Shown piece by piece: positions 10,396 through 22,176 of a stretch of 64,000 nucleotides of DNA; within the stretch, counting starts at the first letter, position 1, and each line of letters opens with the position of its first letter. The position numbers were made by a program, and so were the translations under genes. Source of the DNA: Pyrenochaeta sp. MPI-SDFR-AT-0127 (taxonomy: Eukaryota; Ascomycota; Dothideomycetes; Pleosporales; Cucurbitariaceae); assembly GCA_020747015.1 (NCBI GenBank), contig JAGTJM010000020.1, positions 62,001 to 126,000 of the forward strand. Reading direction: 5' to 3'. The notes beneath the pieces were generated by a model, which ran no database searches, was not told the origin of the DNA, and was given only the letters and a program-made list of their open reading frames with translations.

Positions 10396-13300
10396 ATGGC
10401 GGAGGCGCCAGTGCCCAAGGATGTTCCGAAAAGCGCGGTTGCCGCCACTATTGACCTGCTCAAGCCGCAAGAAGCAGAGTCAAAAACACTCAAGATTGAA
10501 AACACTGAGAAAAGAGATACTCTGATTGAAGCCGAGAAACGCTATCAGAAAGCGTGGGAAGAGCAGGGAGTTTTCCAGCCGGAGGCGCCTTCTATTGATG
10601 AAGTACCCTTTGACACCACGCCTGATGAATTGCACGAAAAGCACCCAAAGTGGTTTGGCAACTTTGCTTTCCCTTACATGAACGGAACTCTCCACGCCGG
10701 TCATGGATTCACTGCATCGAAAGTCGAGTTCACTGCCGGCTTCCAGAGAATGCTTGGCAAGCGAACTCTCTTCCCTCTGGGCTACCACTTGACAGGCATG
10801 CCGATTAAGGTAAGTCTTTTGCAGATGGCCTGCCGGATTTAACAGTACTAATTGACCTTTACAGGCATGTGCCGATAAGCTCATTAGAGAGATTGAGCAG
10901 TTCGGTCAGAATTTCGAAAGATGCGCCATAGAAGATGTGCTCGATGACGTCCCAGAACCACCTGCGCCAACTCAAGCTGAGGCCAAGACTGACCTTACCA
11001 AGTTCAAGGCTCACAAAGGCAAAGCCTCTGCCAAAACTATCAAGACCAAGTATCAGTTCCAGATCATGCTGGCTCAAGGAATTCCGCTTGAAGACATCCA
11101 CAAGTTCGCCGATCCCTATCACTGGATCAAGTTTTTCCCTCCGCTAGCAAAGCGTGATCTTACCAATTTCGGCGCCAGGATAGACTGGCGACGGCAGTTT
11201 GTTACCACGGATGCCAACCCATTCTTCGATTCATTCGTTGGGTGGCAGATGCGCAAGCTCCTGGACATGAAGAAGATCATTTTCGCAAAGCGCTATACCG
11301 TCTACAGCCCAAAGGATGGACAGGCTTGCATGGACCATGACAGACAGTCCGGGGAAGGTGTTGGTGTACAAGAGTACACAGCTCTGAAAATGAAGGTAAT
11401 CAAGTGGGCAGACTCAGCGAAAGAGCTAGGAGACAAAGTTCCCGAAGGTGCCAGCGCCTACTTTATCCCAGCAACACTGCGACCCGAGACCATGTATGGG
11501 CAGACATCATGCTTTGTGAGCCCAACTATTAAATACGGTTTGTTCAAGGTCACAGACAAAGAGTACTTCGTGTGCAGCGAGCGTGCGGCGCGCAACATGA
11601 GCTTTCAACCAGGGATCTTCCCAGAGTGGGGCCAATTCCCACAGGTCGCCAGTTTTACAGGAAAGGAAGTAATTGGTACCATCGTCAACGCCCCTCTATC
11701 GGTCCATAAGGAAGTCTATATTCTGCCAATGGAGACAGTCAAGGATACCAAAGGCACAGCGGTTGTTACCTGTGTGCCCTCTGACTCGCCAGATGACTAC
11801 ATCACCTCACTCGATCTGGCTAAGAAGGCCGAGTACTATGGCATCCAGAAAGAGTGGGTCAAATTTGACGACATCCTTCCCATTATCGAAACCCCAACCT
11901 ATGGAAACCTCACTGCGAAGAAGCTAATCGAGGAGCTGAAGATTCAATCACCAAAGGACTCTGCTAAGCTTGCGGATGCTAAAGAAAAGGCATACAAGGA
12001 AGGCTTCTACAAGGGTAAGATGGTATACGGTGAGTTCACAGGGAAGCCGGTAGAAGAAGCGAAGAGTCTGGTTCGTAAGCAGTTGATCGACGCCGGTGAC
12101 GCGTTTCCGTACGCCGAGCCAGATGGCAAAGTCGTCAGCCGAAGTGGAGACGACTGTGTCGCAGCCTTGCTGGATCAATGGTACATGAACTACGGCACCA
12201 CAGCCAATGGCGGAGATGGTGAATGGGCTGAGACAGTCCGATCACACATCGAGGGTGATCTCAATCTCTACTACCCCGAAGCCAAAAACCAATTCTTGCG
12301 AGTCGTAGACTGGCTCAGTAACTGGGCTTGCGCTCGCTCATATGGCCTTGGAACCAAGGTGCCATGGGATAAAGCAGTCATGGTTGAGAGTTTGTCAGAT
12401 TCGACCATCTACCAGGCGTACTATTCTTTTGCACATCTTCTACACAAAGATATGTTTGGTAAAGAATATGGCCCTCTTAACGTTAAGCCAGACCAACTGA
12501 CTGACGATGTTTGGGACTACGTGTTTGGCCGCCGTGATCGCTCAGACCTGCCTCAGTCGGACATCCCCAAGAAAACTCTTGAGACCATGAGACGGCACTT
12601 TGACTACTGGTACCCGCTCGACATGCGAACCAGTGGCAAAGATCTCATTCAGAACCATCTTACCTTCAATCTCTACGTTCATACCGCCCTGTTCCCTAAG
12701 GAGAACTGGCCGCGCAGCTTCCGCGTGAACGGCCATCTGCTCCTGAACGGCGACAAGATGAGCAAATCTACAGGCAACTTCCTCACAATTGCCGGTGCTG
12801 TCGAGAAGTTCGGCGCAGATGCCACACGTATTGCGCTCGCCGACGCAGGAGACGAGATTACAGATGCCAACTTCGAAGAGACCGTTGCGAACAGCAACAT
12901 CTTGAAATTGTTTGAGCTTCGCAAATTCTGCGAGGAGCTGGTTGTGGATGCCATCTATGTTTCGAATGCCGCAGAATACATTGAGAAGAGGACGAGCGAG
13001 CGCGTCAGGAACGCGGACATCATTCAGCGAAAGAGCGGGAGCGAGCGCTTCCTATTCGACGAAATGTTCGAGAACGAGATGCATTTGCTAGTTGAGGAGG
13101 CTTTCCAGCACTACTCTGTAACAGCGTACAAGCTGGCGCTCAAATCAGGCTTCTACGATTTCACTTCTGCGCGAGACTTCTACCGCGAGGCTACCAGGGC
13201 CGCAGGTATTGGAATGCATGAGGATCTTGTCAAGAAGTTCATCAAACTGCAGGCTCTTCTTCTTGCTCCTATCGCACCGCATTGGTCAGAATACATCTGG

Positions 13301-13984
13301 CTGGAGGTTCTCAAGGAGCCTGAGACAATCCAGAAAGCTCAGTGGCCCAAGGTCCCTAAGGCAGATGCGGCGCTCACTGCGGCTCGCGAGTTTGTTCGCA
13401 CTACGCAATCTAACATTACGTCGGCCGAGGGTGCAGCAGTCAAGAGGTTGTCGAAGGGTAAGGCATCAACTTTTGACCCGAAGAAGGAGAAGAAGATTAC
13501 CATATTTGCGGCGCAAGAGTGGCCCGCTTGGCAGACAAAGTAAGTTGCTCTTCCACCGCTGTCATACTTTTACTCATTCGCTAGATACGTTGACTTGATT
13601 CGCAACTCTACTGGTGCCATCGACATCAAAGCCATCAGCAAGCAAATCGAAAAGTCTGAGTCCAAGAAAGCCATGCCTTTCATCAACGCCCTCAAGCGTC
13701 GCATCGACAACGGCGAGCCCAAGGAAATCGTGCTGAACCGCGAACTCGCATTCGACGAATTGAGCACCCTTCGTGCCATGGTTGCTGGCTTGAAGCAGAC
13801 TGTGCAGAAGTGCGTCGACGTTGAGATTATCACAGTCGCAGAAGGTGGAAAGGAAGGAACCGTGATCAAAGAGGATGGCAGCAAGGGTGAGACGAGGACA
13901 GATTTGCCGTCCCATGCTGCAAGTGCTGAGCCGGGTAGTCCCAGCTTTTCATTTGAGAATGTGGAGACTCTGCCGGTGAGGTAG
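10396..13984 (+). CDS. Leucyl-tRNA synthetase, cytosolic
   Basis: Three exons, 10396-10809, 10865-13539 and 13585-13984, total 3489 nt and 1162 residues, the size of eukaryotic cytosolic LeuRS. The HIGH-type motif is PYMNGTLHAGHGF (His100-His103). The KMSKS motif is LLNGDKMSKSTGNFL at about residue 768. Between them lies the large CP1 editing insertion, including TLRPETMYGQTSCFV and the ACVPSDSPDDYITSLDL-like region. The C-terminal third (VDLIRNSTGAIDIKAISKQIEKSE onward) is the eukaryote/archaeal-type extension. The enzyme charges cytosolic tRNA-Leu. No mitochondrial presequence is visible (MAEAPVPKDVPKSAV). Both introns are 45-55 nt GT-AG, and the second splits a Lys codon. Confidence 0.96.
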
Positions 13985-14759
13985 ACTAGTTTTATTTCTG
14001 CGGACTCGTCTTTTGGGGGGCTCATGCATAACGATGGAATAGACGACATGGATGTTTTTATGCTTCATGCATATCTATGAAGAAATGGCATCATGATAGA
14101 TAGACTTTGATGATATCTAGAACAAAGTGTATTCCCTTGAACATGTCTTCATTGTGATTTTTATTATTACGCTCGGTGTATATTATGATCATGAGCGATA
14201 CTTGACAACCAACAAACGGTAGCAGTAATCATGTTCACATACTCAAATGACTACTGTTAGGAACAATGCAAAGATACATTTCCCAAGTCGGTATTCAAGA
14301 TTTAACTACACATAATTCTCATAATCATATCCAATAAATCCATATACTCATCAACTCATCAAACTCTTCATAACCAAGAAAACCCCAAAACAGAAAAGAG
14401 TGCGACGACATTGCAAAAAAAAAAGAGAGATTTTTCAAAGCCGAATAGTGCAAAGGCAGGGTATTCCAAAACGCGATCGAGACTAATGGAATATAAAAGG
14501 AAAAGAACGTCGTTCGTTCGTGACCGAATCCTCCGTCTGATCAATAGAGAGAAAAAGCTGAGGAGAGTGTGATAACGCCATCGCTATGCTAATACATATC
14601 CAAAACGAAAGGGGAGTTTAGATGCATAAAATCGTTTGAAAACCAAGAGTATGTGTGCGTGTCATCTGTGGGTGCGAGAGGTGTTTTTTGTATGCAAAAA
14701 TGTACCGCTCAACTTCCCCGCCTGACTGTTCGAATGCTGGTCCATGATAAGAGGGGGAG
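13985..14759. other. Convergent 3' region between LeuRS and coiled-coil gene
   Basis: AT-rich with no ORF of note. It should hold the two 3' UTRs and polyadenylation signals (several AATAAA-like motifs, for example CCAATAAATCC near 14332). Nothing else is seen. Confidence 0.5.
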
Positions 14760-15953
14760 TTACTGTTCTAGAAGAAGGTCTCCAAATTGATCGAGTGCTT
14801 CGGCGAAAGAAGACCAGAAGCTTCGTGTTTCCGGTTTGCGGATGATAGTTATGACTCTCCGTCTCGGGGTGCAAGTCAAGTTATAATCAGGAGGGGTCTG
14901 TGTGCCAATTTCCCTGGTAGTATGCTCGCAATCGCTAGGAGAGAGGAGGGGTTCGTGTATCGTTTCCCAGCTCTCTAGGCCGAATTGCTTGGGCACGTGT
15001 TCTCCGTGGGCAGACTCGTTGTCGGTCTGGGGGTCGTCGAGCTGGGAGAGTTGTTCCTCGGCTTTTTGGTAGTCTTCGCGCATGCTGAGTGAGCTGCGCA
15101 TGCCCTGGCGAACGGTCCGCATTTGGCGGCGGAGATCGTAGATGACGTCTAGTTGAATGCTGTTTAAAGTTTTGACTTCATCCAATCGCATTTTTAAATC
15201 TTCAATGTACTTTTTCACACCGTCAATATATCTCCCCACTTCTGCGACGTATTCTTGGTTGACTTGCGCAGACTTTGCTGCTAGATCTTCGTCTGCTCTT
15301 TGCGAGTCTTCTGCGCTTGTGTTGCCTAGTCCGTGCTCGGGGTCTGAAAAGAGATGTTCATCCGTGGTTTTTGTCTGCGCTTCTGGTGCGGAGAGAAACG
15401 ATGCCATGGCCTCAAACTGCCCAACAATATACTCCATTTGGTCTTCGTCAGGCTGCCGTGTCTGGATGAGGTTCTCAAAATGTGCTATACATGACGAAAG
15501 GGCATTCTGCACGGGCGATGAAGAGTGTTCTGAGTAGTCGTCCCATGGCATAGGCGACAAAGGACGCTCAGTACTGCGCCGTATTATCCTTGAGCTGTCT
15601 GGCGTGTATGGGTATCGTGGTGCGCCATGTATGTCCGTCGCATTGTGTGGGCTGAATGTCCTGGTTGGTGTATACGGCGCTGGTGCTGTGTGGGTCGTTA
15701 CTGGCTTTGGTCTGGATCGCTGGCCCTCGGTGGGAGTATCGCATCTTGCGCTCGTATTGGGGAGCTCGTCTGGGTGGTTTGGGGGCCAGCGATGTTCGGT
15801 GAAGGATGAGTATGCCGAGTCTGGCGCTCTGAAGGAATCCGAGAAGTAGTCAGACCTTGGACTCCGCTCTGCCTCTGTCTCCGGCGGAGTCCACGGTCGT
15901 GCAATCAGCGGAGAGTCCATGGCGCTGTCGAACCTGCGCGGTTGCGGCCACAT
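14760..15953 (-). CDS. Hypothetical coiled-coil protein
   Basis: One uninterrupted ORF of 397 codons. I do not recognise the family. The first ~150 residues are Pro/Ser/Thr-rich and look disordered, with possible phosphosites (SPMPWDDYSEHSSSP). A helical region follows (CIAHFENLIQTRQPDEDQM and onward). Residues about 235-310 form a likely coiled coil (VKKYIEDLKMRLDEVKTLNS, LRRQMRTVRQGM, EDYQKAEEQLSQL). The C-terminus is compact: RRRVITIIRKPETRSFWSSF then EALDQFGDLLLEQ. The start could be the first Met or Met12 (MDSPLIARPWTPPETE), which looks more natural. The absence of introns and sustained amino-acid bias support coding. A cytoskeletal or scaffold role is possible but unproven. Confidence 0.6.
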   Translation of the reverse strand: MWPQPRRFDSAMDSPLIARPWTPPETEAERSPRSDYFSDSFRAPDSAYSSFTEHRWPPNHPDELPNTSARCDTPTEGQRSRPKPVTTHTAPAPYTPTRTFSPHNATDIHGAPRYPYTPDSSRIIRRSTERPLSPMPWDDYSEHSSSPVQNALSSCIAHFENLIQTRQPDEDQMEYIVGQFEAMASFLSAPEAQTKTTDEHLFSDPEHGLGNTSAEDSQRADEDLAAKSAQVNQEYVAEVGRYIDGVKKYIEDLKMRLDEVKTLNSIQLDVIYDLRRQMRTVRQGMRSSLSMREDYQKAEEQLSQLDDPQTDNESAHGEHVPKQFGLESWETIHEPLLSPSDCEHTTREIGTQTPPDYNLTCTPRRRVITIIRKPETRSFWSSFAEALDQFGDLLLEQ

Positions 15954-16342
15954 CCTCCTCTTGCTATAAAACTGTGTCGCATAAGACTACGAAGCTGCCA
16001 GAGGGTGGAGAGCCGGGACATGCGATGCGCTCGACAACAGGATGCAGGACGGGAGGCTGGATAGCTCTGCAACGGTGCCAAAGGCCATCAAACGGGCGTG
16101 ACGTGCACCAAGGCGTTCTTAGCACGAGACACCGTCTGAGGGGCTGGGCGATTTGACACGGCTTGACATTGGCGGGGCTAGCTACCAAAAATCCGGCGAG
16201 TCGGACCATTACAGGTTCCGATTGGCTGGTCAATCATCAATTCTGGCTTCAATAGACATGCGACTTTGTCTGACTCCACGACATTCATATTCTGTGGCAT
16301 TCTGGGGGTTCGTTTAGCTCCAGTCTTTGAAGTATTGCAGAC
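15954..16342. promoter_or_regulatory. Divergent promoter of coiled-coil gene and anthranilate synthase gene
   Basis: 389 bp between divergent genes. It contains TGACTC at 16271-16276, about 70 bp before the TRP2-type start. This is the core of the Gcn4/CpcA (cross-pathway control) site, expected for an amino-acid biosynthetic gene. No clear TATA box is seen. Confidence 0.4.
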
Positions 16343-18623
16343 ATGGCGCCTCAGGTATGTTGCAGCGCCCATTCACAGCCAGACATTGAACACCGAACTA
16401 AGCGCAGCCACCTTGATAGTTTGTCGTACAGCCGTCCCTCGATACAGTACGGGAGGTTCTGGCTGCTGCAGTCAATTCTCCAAACCCGCCGAACCTCGTG
16501 CCCGTCTTCTCGTCGATACCCGCTGAATTCTCCACGCCGTCCAGCATATACCTCAAAATCTCCGCAAAGTGAGTGTGACTCATGTAGACCTTGAATTGAG
16601 CTGTGGGCTGGTGCTGCAACATGGAGTTACAATCAAGAAAGGAATTATTCCTGGGAAGCCGAAAAGGCCACTGCTTGAACCATGGGCTACAGCCAGACAT
16701 GTTGACCGCATGAGCAAGCATACTGACATGCAGTGTGCAGAGCGAGCTCGAGGTTATCGTTCCTTTTTGAAAGTGCTGCAACAACAGAGACAATTGGAAG
16801 ATACAGCTTCATCGGTGCAGGTGGGTTCTCAAGGTTGCCGCGAAGCAGGCATCACAACTGATCAACTTGCAGACCCACGGAAGGTCATCAAGACAGGGCC
16901 AGGCCATGGCGAAGAGACAGACCCCCTTCCCCTCCTCGAGAAGGAGCTCGCAAAGAGCCGAGTTGCTACCGTCCCCTCTATACAATTACCGCCCATGACT
17001 GGCGGCGCAGTGGGATATGTGGGCTATGATTGTGTCAAGTACTTTGAGCCCAAGACAAGACGAGATGATGTGAAGGATGTCCTGGGCGTACCAGAGAGCT
17101 TCTTCATGCTCTTTGATACCCTGGTAGCACTAGACCACTTTGCGCAGGTTGTAAAGGTCATCACATATGTCAAGGTACCTGAAAGCCTAGATAACCTAGA
17201 AGAGGCATACGAGGAAGCAAAGGCTACACTGACGCATTATGTGACGATACTGAAAGACCAGCACATACCTTTGCCCAAGCAAGGGCCAATCCAGCTTGGG
17301 AACGAGTACAAGTCAAACATTGGACAAGAGGGATACGAAAACCACGTCAAGGAGCTGAAGAAGCACATCAATGTCGGCGACATCATCCAGGCCGTACCTT
17401 CGCAGCGGTTTGCGAGACCAACTTCATTACACCCCTTCAATATTTACAGAAATCTGCGAAACGTCAACCCATCGCCGTACCTATTCTTTGTCGACTGCGA
17501 CGACTTCCAGATCGTTGGGGCGAGCCCAGAGCTGCTGGTCAAGGAGGAACAAGGCCGAATCATCACACACCCGATTGCAGGGACAGTCAAGAGGGGGAAA
17601 ACCCTTCAAGAGGATGCTGCGCTGGCCGAAGAGTTGTCAAACTCGCTGAAGGACCGAGCCGAACACGTGGGTTTGGTCCATGCTGTGCATACGTCAAAGT
17701 TTAAAGTGACAAGACTGATTTTTTCTCAGGTGATGTTGGTGGACCTTGCGCGGAATGACGTAAATCGCGTGTGCGACCCACTGAGCACACGAGTGGACAA
17801 GTTGATGGTTGTGCAAAAGGTACGAATGGCTCAGCGAGATGCAATCGAATGCAATTGGCATGCTGAAAAAAATAAAACCAGTTTTCCCATGTGCAGCACC
17901 TGGTGTCGGAGGTGTCTGGGGTGCTGCGGCCTGGCAAGACGCGATTCGACGCGTTCCGATCGATATTTCCAGCAGGTGCGTCAGAGCTTGCATAACTCGG
18001 TTGAGTGCTCATGGAGAACAGGAACGGTGAGCGGTGCACCCAAAGTGCGCGCCATGGAACTCATCGCCGAACTGGAGAAGGAGAAGCGCGGTGTGTATGC
18101 AGGTGCGGTAGGCTACTTCGGCTACGGGTCCGTGGACGGCGATAAGGAAAGCGAGGGCGCAATGGACGTGAGTTGAGCTCTGGTCCTTTGAAGTGCAACA
18201 GGTGGCTGATCTACACAGACGTGCATTGCGCTACGGACCATGCTTGTCAAAGACGGGATCGCGTATCTCCAAGCAGGGGCAAGTTTGAGAAATTCTTGCT
18301 TTTGCCATAGTACTAACGATTGGCCAGGGCGGCATTGTTTTCGACTCGGACCCATACGATGAGTGGATGGAGACGATCAATAAACTAGGTGCGCTCATTT
18401 CTTTGTTCTCAAATTTCCCGCGACTCGTCGGAGGGCTCGAGTTTGACCGCTTGTTCTTTTAGGCGCGAACACGCACTGCATCACCTCAGCTGAAGAGAAG
18501 CATCTGGCCGAGCAGACGGACGGCGAAGGCGAGGGCGAGGGCGAGAGAGCATCAGGCCAGAAGCCGACTACGCCGGGCGGCGATGCGACGACGACGACGC
18601 GCATCTCTGCTGCGGCTGGGTAA
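16343..18623 (+). CDS. TRP2: Anthranilate synthase component I
   Basis: Ten exons: 16343-16354, 16420-16568, 16741-16820, 16873-17666, 17730-17819, 17882-17975, 18022-18167, 18219-18278, 18328-18388, 18463-18623. They sum to 1647 nt, 548 residues. The protein starts MAPQ, then FVVQPSLDTVREVLAAAVNS. Key blocks are SFLFESAATTETIGRYSFIGAD, DPRKVIKTGPGH, GGAVGYVGYDCVKYFEP, DIIQAVPSQRF, IVGASPELLV, ITHPIAGTVKRG, LVDLARNDVNRVC, GTVSGAPKVRAMELI and LQAGGGIVFDSDP. The enzyme converts chorismate to anthranilate, the first step of tryptophan synthesis, using ammonia from the TrpG-type partner. Oddities: a 12-nt first exon, a 172-nt intron 2 carrying a perfect TGACTCA, and a GC-AG intron 8 (donor GCAAGT at 18279). 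The C-terminus ends in a low-complexity GEGEGEG stretch. Confidence 0.93.
16576..16582 (+). promoter_or_regulatory. Perfect Gcn4/CpcA-type site inside TRP2 intron 2
   Basis: TGACTCA, the full palindromic bZIP cross-pathway-control element, lies 7 nt into the long second intron of the anthranilate synthase gene. A seven-base match can arise by chance, but its place within 250 bp of the start codon, plus TGACTC at 16271, fits amino-acid starvation control. Confidence 0.35.
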
Positions 18624-19667
18624 GCCAACTGAGCCACAGGAGGCGGCGTTGGTGTTGAGGGGTTGGGCGCTTGATTGGCAGGCCAACGCCTCGATGTACG
18701 AGTTCTGGAACCAGATCGATGCAGACCACGCTTTTGCGGCGCGGGGAAGCGAAATCAGAGAACAGGCTTGTGAAACGAAATGAGCAGCACTGTAGTGGCC
18801 GGCGGCCGGAAATGGCCCAGATTGAGCAGCGCTACGTTGGGGGGCATCACGACTCCTGGCGCTGCTTGGAGCAAACAAGATTTGATTAATTTGGTTGTGT
18901 TTTCCCGCGGCTTTTTCATGTTACATGTTGCGCCGGCGCGAAGGTAGCCTGTCGCACGGAGCCTGATGCTGTGGTGTGAGTATGTCTATGTGTGTGTTGT
19001 GTGTGCAAAGTTTCTGTGGGCGGGTATGACGACGTAGGGTGCGTGCGGACGCGTTGCGAGGGACAACTTGGTCGGCGTGCAGCGCAGGTGAGCTGTACGT
19101 GCATGAGGCTCGGATAGCGGTACCCTTGGCCAGCTGTGCGGCACTGGTGGCACTGATGGCACTGGAGGCACTGGAGGCACTGGTGGCTACATCATAGGCA
19201 GCCTTGGGCCCCATTCACTTTGGGCCACACTAGGGCCCCATGTGCGCTAGATTCGGCAAGGAAGGAGCCATTGGCCAATCAGCGCGCGCGGACCCGCTGT
19301 GCTTGCTGCTGTTCCTTGGTTTAGCGGCGATCGTGCCTGGGTTGTTTGGAGCTCGATCCCTGCCAGAAACGTTCGTCACCAGCCTCTCTTGCCTTTTCCA
19401 TGGCGCTCTTGCACGGCAACTGCCCGTCAAACCAGACGCTGGGCAGGAGCCTCCTTCACTTGCCATCCCCCCCCCAGCCACGGATCCCCGAGCAGATATA
19501 AACTCTCTTTCCCCTCATCCCATTTTCCTTCTCCCACCTGCTATCCTCAACCACATCAGACCCTTGACGCCAGTCGACAGTCGAAGCACTCTAGTATCCT
19601 AATCTAGCTACTAGCTTATCATCTTCCTCTTACCCCTTTCACCCACACACTTATACCCAAGATCAAG
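18624..19667. promoter_or_regulatory. Intergenic region and promoter of the CFEM gene
   Basis: About 1 kb. The left part should be the 3' UTR of the anthranilate synthase gene. A GT-rich and (CACTGGTGG)-like short-repeat patch lies near 19130-19190. A good TATAAA is at 19497-19502, followed by a long CT-rich leader (CTCTCTTTCCCCTCATCCC...) up to the CFEM start at 19668. This is the classic architecture of a strongly expressed secreted-protein gene. Confidence 0.55.
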
Positions 19668-20601
19668 ATGAAGTCCTTCGCCATCCTTGCCTCTGTTGCT
19701 GGTGTTGCTGTCGCCCAGAACCTTGGTTCTTGCGCTGTAAGTAGAGCCTGCTGCCACCTACTGCCGTCGACGTCGTCCAATTGAGCTGTGCTGACTTGAT
19801 ACCAGCAACTATGTGTCAACAACATGGCCAACATTGCCAACACCCAGTTCAGCTGCGCTGCCGGAGACGTCAGCTGCTTCTGCAACCAGTCCAACTGGGC
19901 CTACGGTGTCCGTGACTGCTCTGCCCAGGCCTGTGATGCTGAGCAGGCTGCTCAGGCCGTCCAGTGGGCTGCTGGCCAGTGCAATGGTATGTCTACAGCT
20001 CCACCACAGTTCATGGTCTTTCGCTGACTCGTCCTCAGGCGTTGCTCAGTCCGCGACTGGCTCTCCTCTTGCTGCCATCCCCATCCTCACCTCCGCTGTT
20101 GCCGAAGCTTCGGGAGCTGTCGCCTCTGGTGCCTCCCAGGCCGCTTCGGGTGCTGCCTCGGGTGCTTCCAACGCCGCTGCCCAGAGCACTGCCGTGACCA
20201 CGGTTCCCCTCGTCGCTACCATTACCAACTCGGCTGGCAGCGTTGAGACCACCACCACCGGCTTCAGCACCGCCTATAGCGCTCTTACTGGAAGCCTCGC
20301 CAACGAGGCCTCCGGAATCGCTTCCTCGCTCTCCGCCGCCGCTTCGTCGTTGGCTGGTGATGCTTCATCTGCTGCCGCCTCTGCTGCGTAAGTCTCGACT
20401 GATCCCAGTTCCACCATGCTCTTGCTAAGTTGCCCTAGCTCCTCTGCCAGCGGTGCCCTCAACAGCCTTGCTTCCGCCGCTTCATCCCGCCTCGCCTCCG
20501 CCACTGGTGGTGGTGCTCCTTCCAGCGCCAACATTGCGCCCATGGCTACTGCCATGCCCCTTGCTGCCGTTGCCGGTGCCGCTGCTATGCTCTTCCTCTA
20601 A
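19668..20601 (+). CDS. CFEM-domain GPI-anchored cell-wall protein
   Basis: Four exons, 19668-19736, 19806-19986, 20039-20387 and 20439-20601, give 253 residues. A signal peptide (MKSFAILASVAGVAVAQ) is followed by a CFEM domain with all eight cysteines at 22, 26, 40, 47, 49, 61, 66 and 82, spaced C-x3-C-x13-C-x6-C-x-C-x11-C-x4-C-x15-C. Asp44 sits three residues before Cys47, the position that coordinates haem iron in characterised CFEM proteins. A long Ala/Ser-rich region follows (ASQAASGAASGASNAAAQS), then a GPI signal ending in the hydrophobic tail MPLAAVAGAAAMLFL. It should be secreted and anchored at the plasma membrane or wall, with haem/iron acquisition or wall structure as possible roles. 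The strict Ala/Ser repeats are codon-biased to GCC/TCC, suggesting high expression. Confidence 0.92.
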
Positions 20602-22176
20602 GCGCTCCACGTCCATGTGGCTCAAGGTTCTCGCTTGGTGGAGTAATGTGCATAATGGCTGATGACGTGTGGTAGCGGTGAAACCAAGGCTGAACTTTGG
20701 ATACCTTGATGCGCGGATGTTTGTGGCGACAGACTGCTTACACTTGATTGTGTGCGCTGTTGGTGTTGCATATTTGTCTGTTTACGTACGCTTTCCTTTA
20801 CGAATATTTATGAGGTGGCATGATGATTACGATGGATTCAACATGCGGGGGATTGTCTTTTATGCAAGCGCTTTGATACCCCCTATTACGGGATTACAGG
20901 AAGGGTCGTCCTGATACTGGCGCTGGTAGATAGCAAAAAATGGCCTCAATGGTAATACTACTCACATACCCAACTCTTGTCCCTGAGCCTCTGATGGTGA
21001 AACTCGGTTTCTCAGTATTTTCAGCAACTCGCGAGACGGGTAGCGCCGTACCTTGACGCGGTGTATGTTTTGTGTAATGTGAACATGGAGATACCACAGG
21101 CTGTCGTGAGGCCCCGTCTCCATGACCACGTTAACCCCCCTCCACGTGGTGCAACCAGCGACCAAGCAAGCACAGCGCTCGTCAAATACGAGCCTCACAA
21201 AAACACGACTTTGCATGTGACACCAAAAACAACGAACAATAAACGACACGAAGAAAGAAAAGACAGAAAGACATGTAGTCCGATTAACCTTTCCAGCACA
21301 GCCTCACATGTCATCCATGTTCCCGGGTTATGTCAGAATGTGGAGCTGCAATAACCATGGCGACAATTTTGCTGGCTGACATGTCATCGCTGATCACGTC
21401 AATGCTAACGGGATCCACAAGTGTAACGTCCTGCAGGGGGGGGGGGTAGTTTGGAACGTGAGCTGCGCGGAGCGGAGCGGATGGCTGCGGGAGCGAGGGA
21501 ACACGGACACGAAGAACGGGAGAGGAGGGGAGGATTGTGGGTGTGGGTGTGGGTGGGATACGTGGTGCTGGGTAGGGCTGGGTGGGATTTGTGCAATGGG
21601 GGGGCTGGGGGTGGATATAGATGGATGCATAGGAAAAGAAAAGGAAAGGAAAGGTATAGGGGGCTAGGGATGTGCTTTGTGCTTGCCATGACGTGCACAA
21701 CAAGATGATAAGAAATTTCAAGAAAGTTGTTGTTGAAGGAACCATCTTTTGTATTCTTGAGCCAACGTTTTTTTTTGTTTTGTTTTGGTAAGTCATGCAC
21801 ATAGAAATACCGGTCTATTGCTTGTTGGTTGGACAAGGGGGGTAAGGCCGAGAAGGGCGAGGCTGAGACGGTTGAATGTCGCTGCCTGCTGATGCCTGGA
21901 GATTACCTACAACCATAAGCACTGCGGCCTGTCTGTGCAGCGAGAACTTAAGTTTGCCATGCGGCATCCTCAAGCCGCTGTGCATCTCCTTTTATCATTC
22001 TTCGTGTCTTGACTTTTTCGCAGCCCACCATATGCGCTGCTGAGACGTATTGGTGTTTATCCCCATCTTGCTGCCACTCCGCGGAGCCGCTGCCTTGCTG
22101 TGCTGGTGATCTCCCCGTTTTCCTTCGTTTGCTTCGTGTAGTATTCATGCGAAGGAAAGTGCAATTCGTAACCGTC
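20602..22176. other. Gene-free stretch between CFEM and GLFG-repeat genes
   Basis: About 1.6 kb. It contains an 11-base G tract at 21436-21446 and a purine-rich GGAAAGGAAAGG patch near 21630-21660. ORFs on the minus strand at 21311-21836 are Pro/Thr/His-rich reflections of this skewed composition and are not credible genes. The right end is presumably the promoter and leader of the next gene. Confidence 0.45.

Noticed and set aside
21311..21836. Minus-strand Pro/Thr/His-rich ORFs
   Set aside because: They reflect a G-rich, low-complexity plus strand; no conserved sequence.
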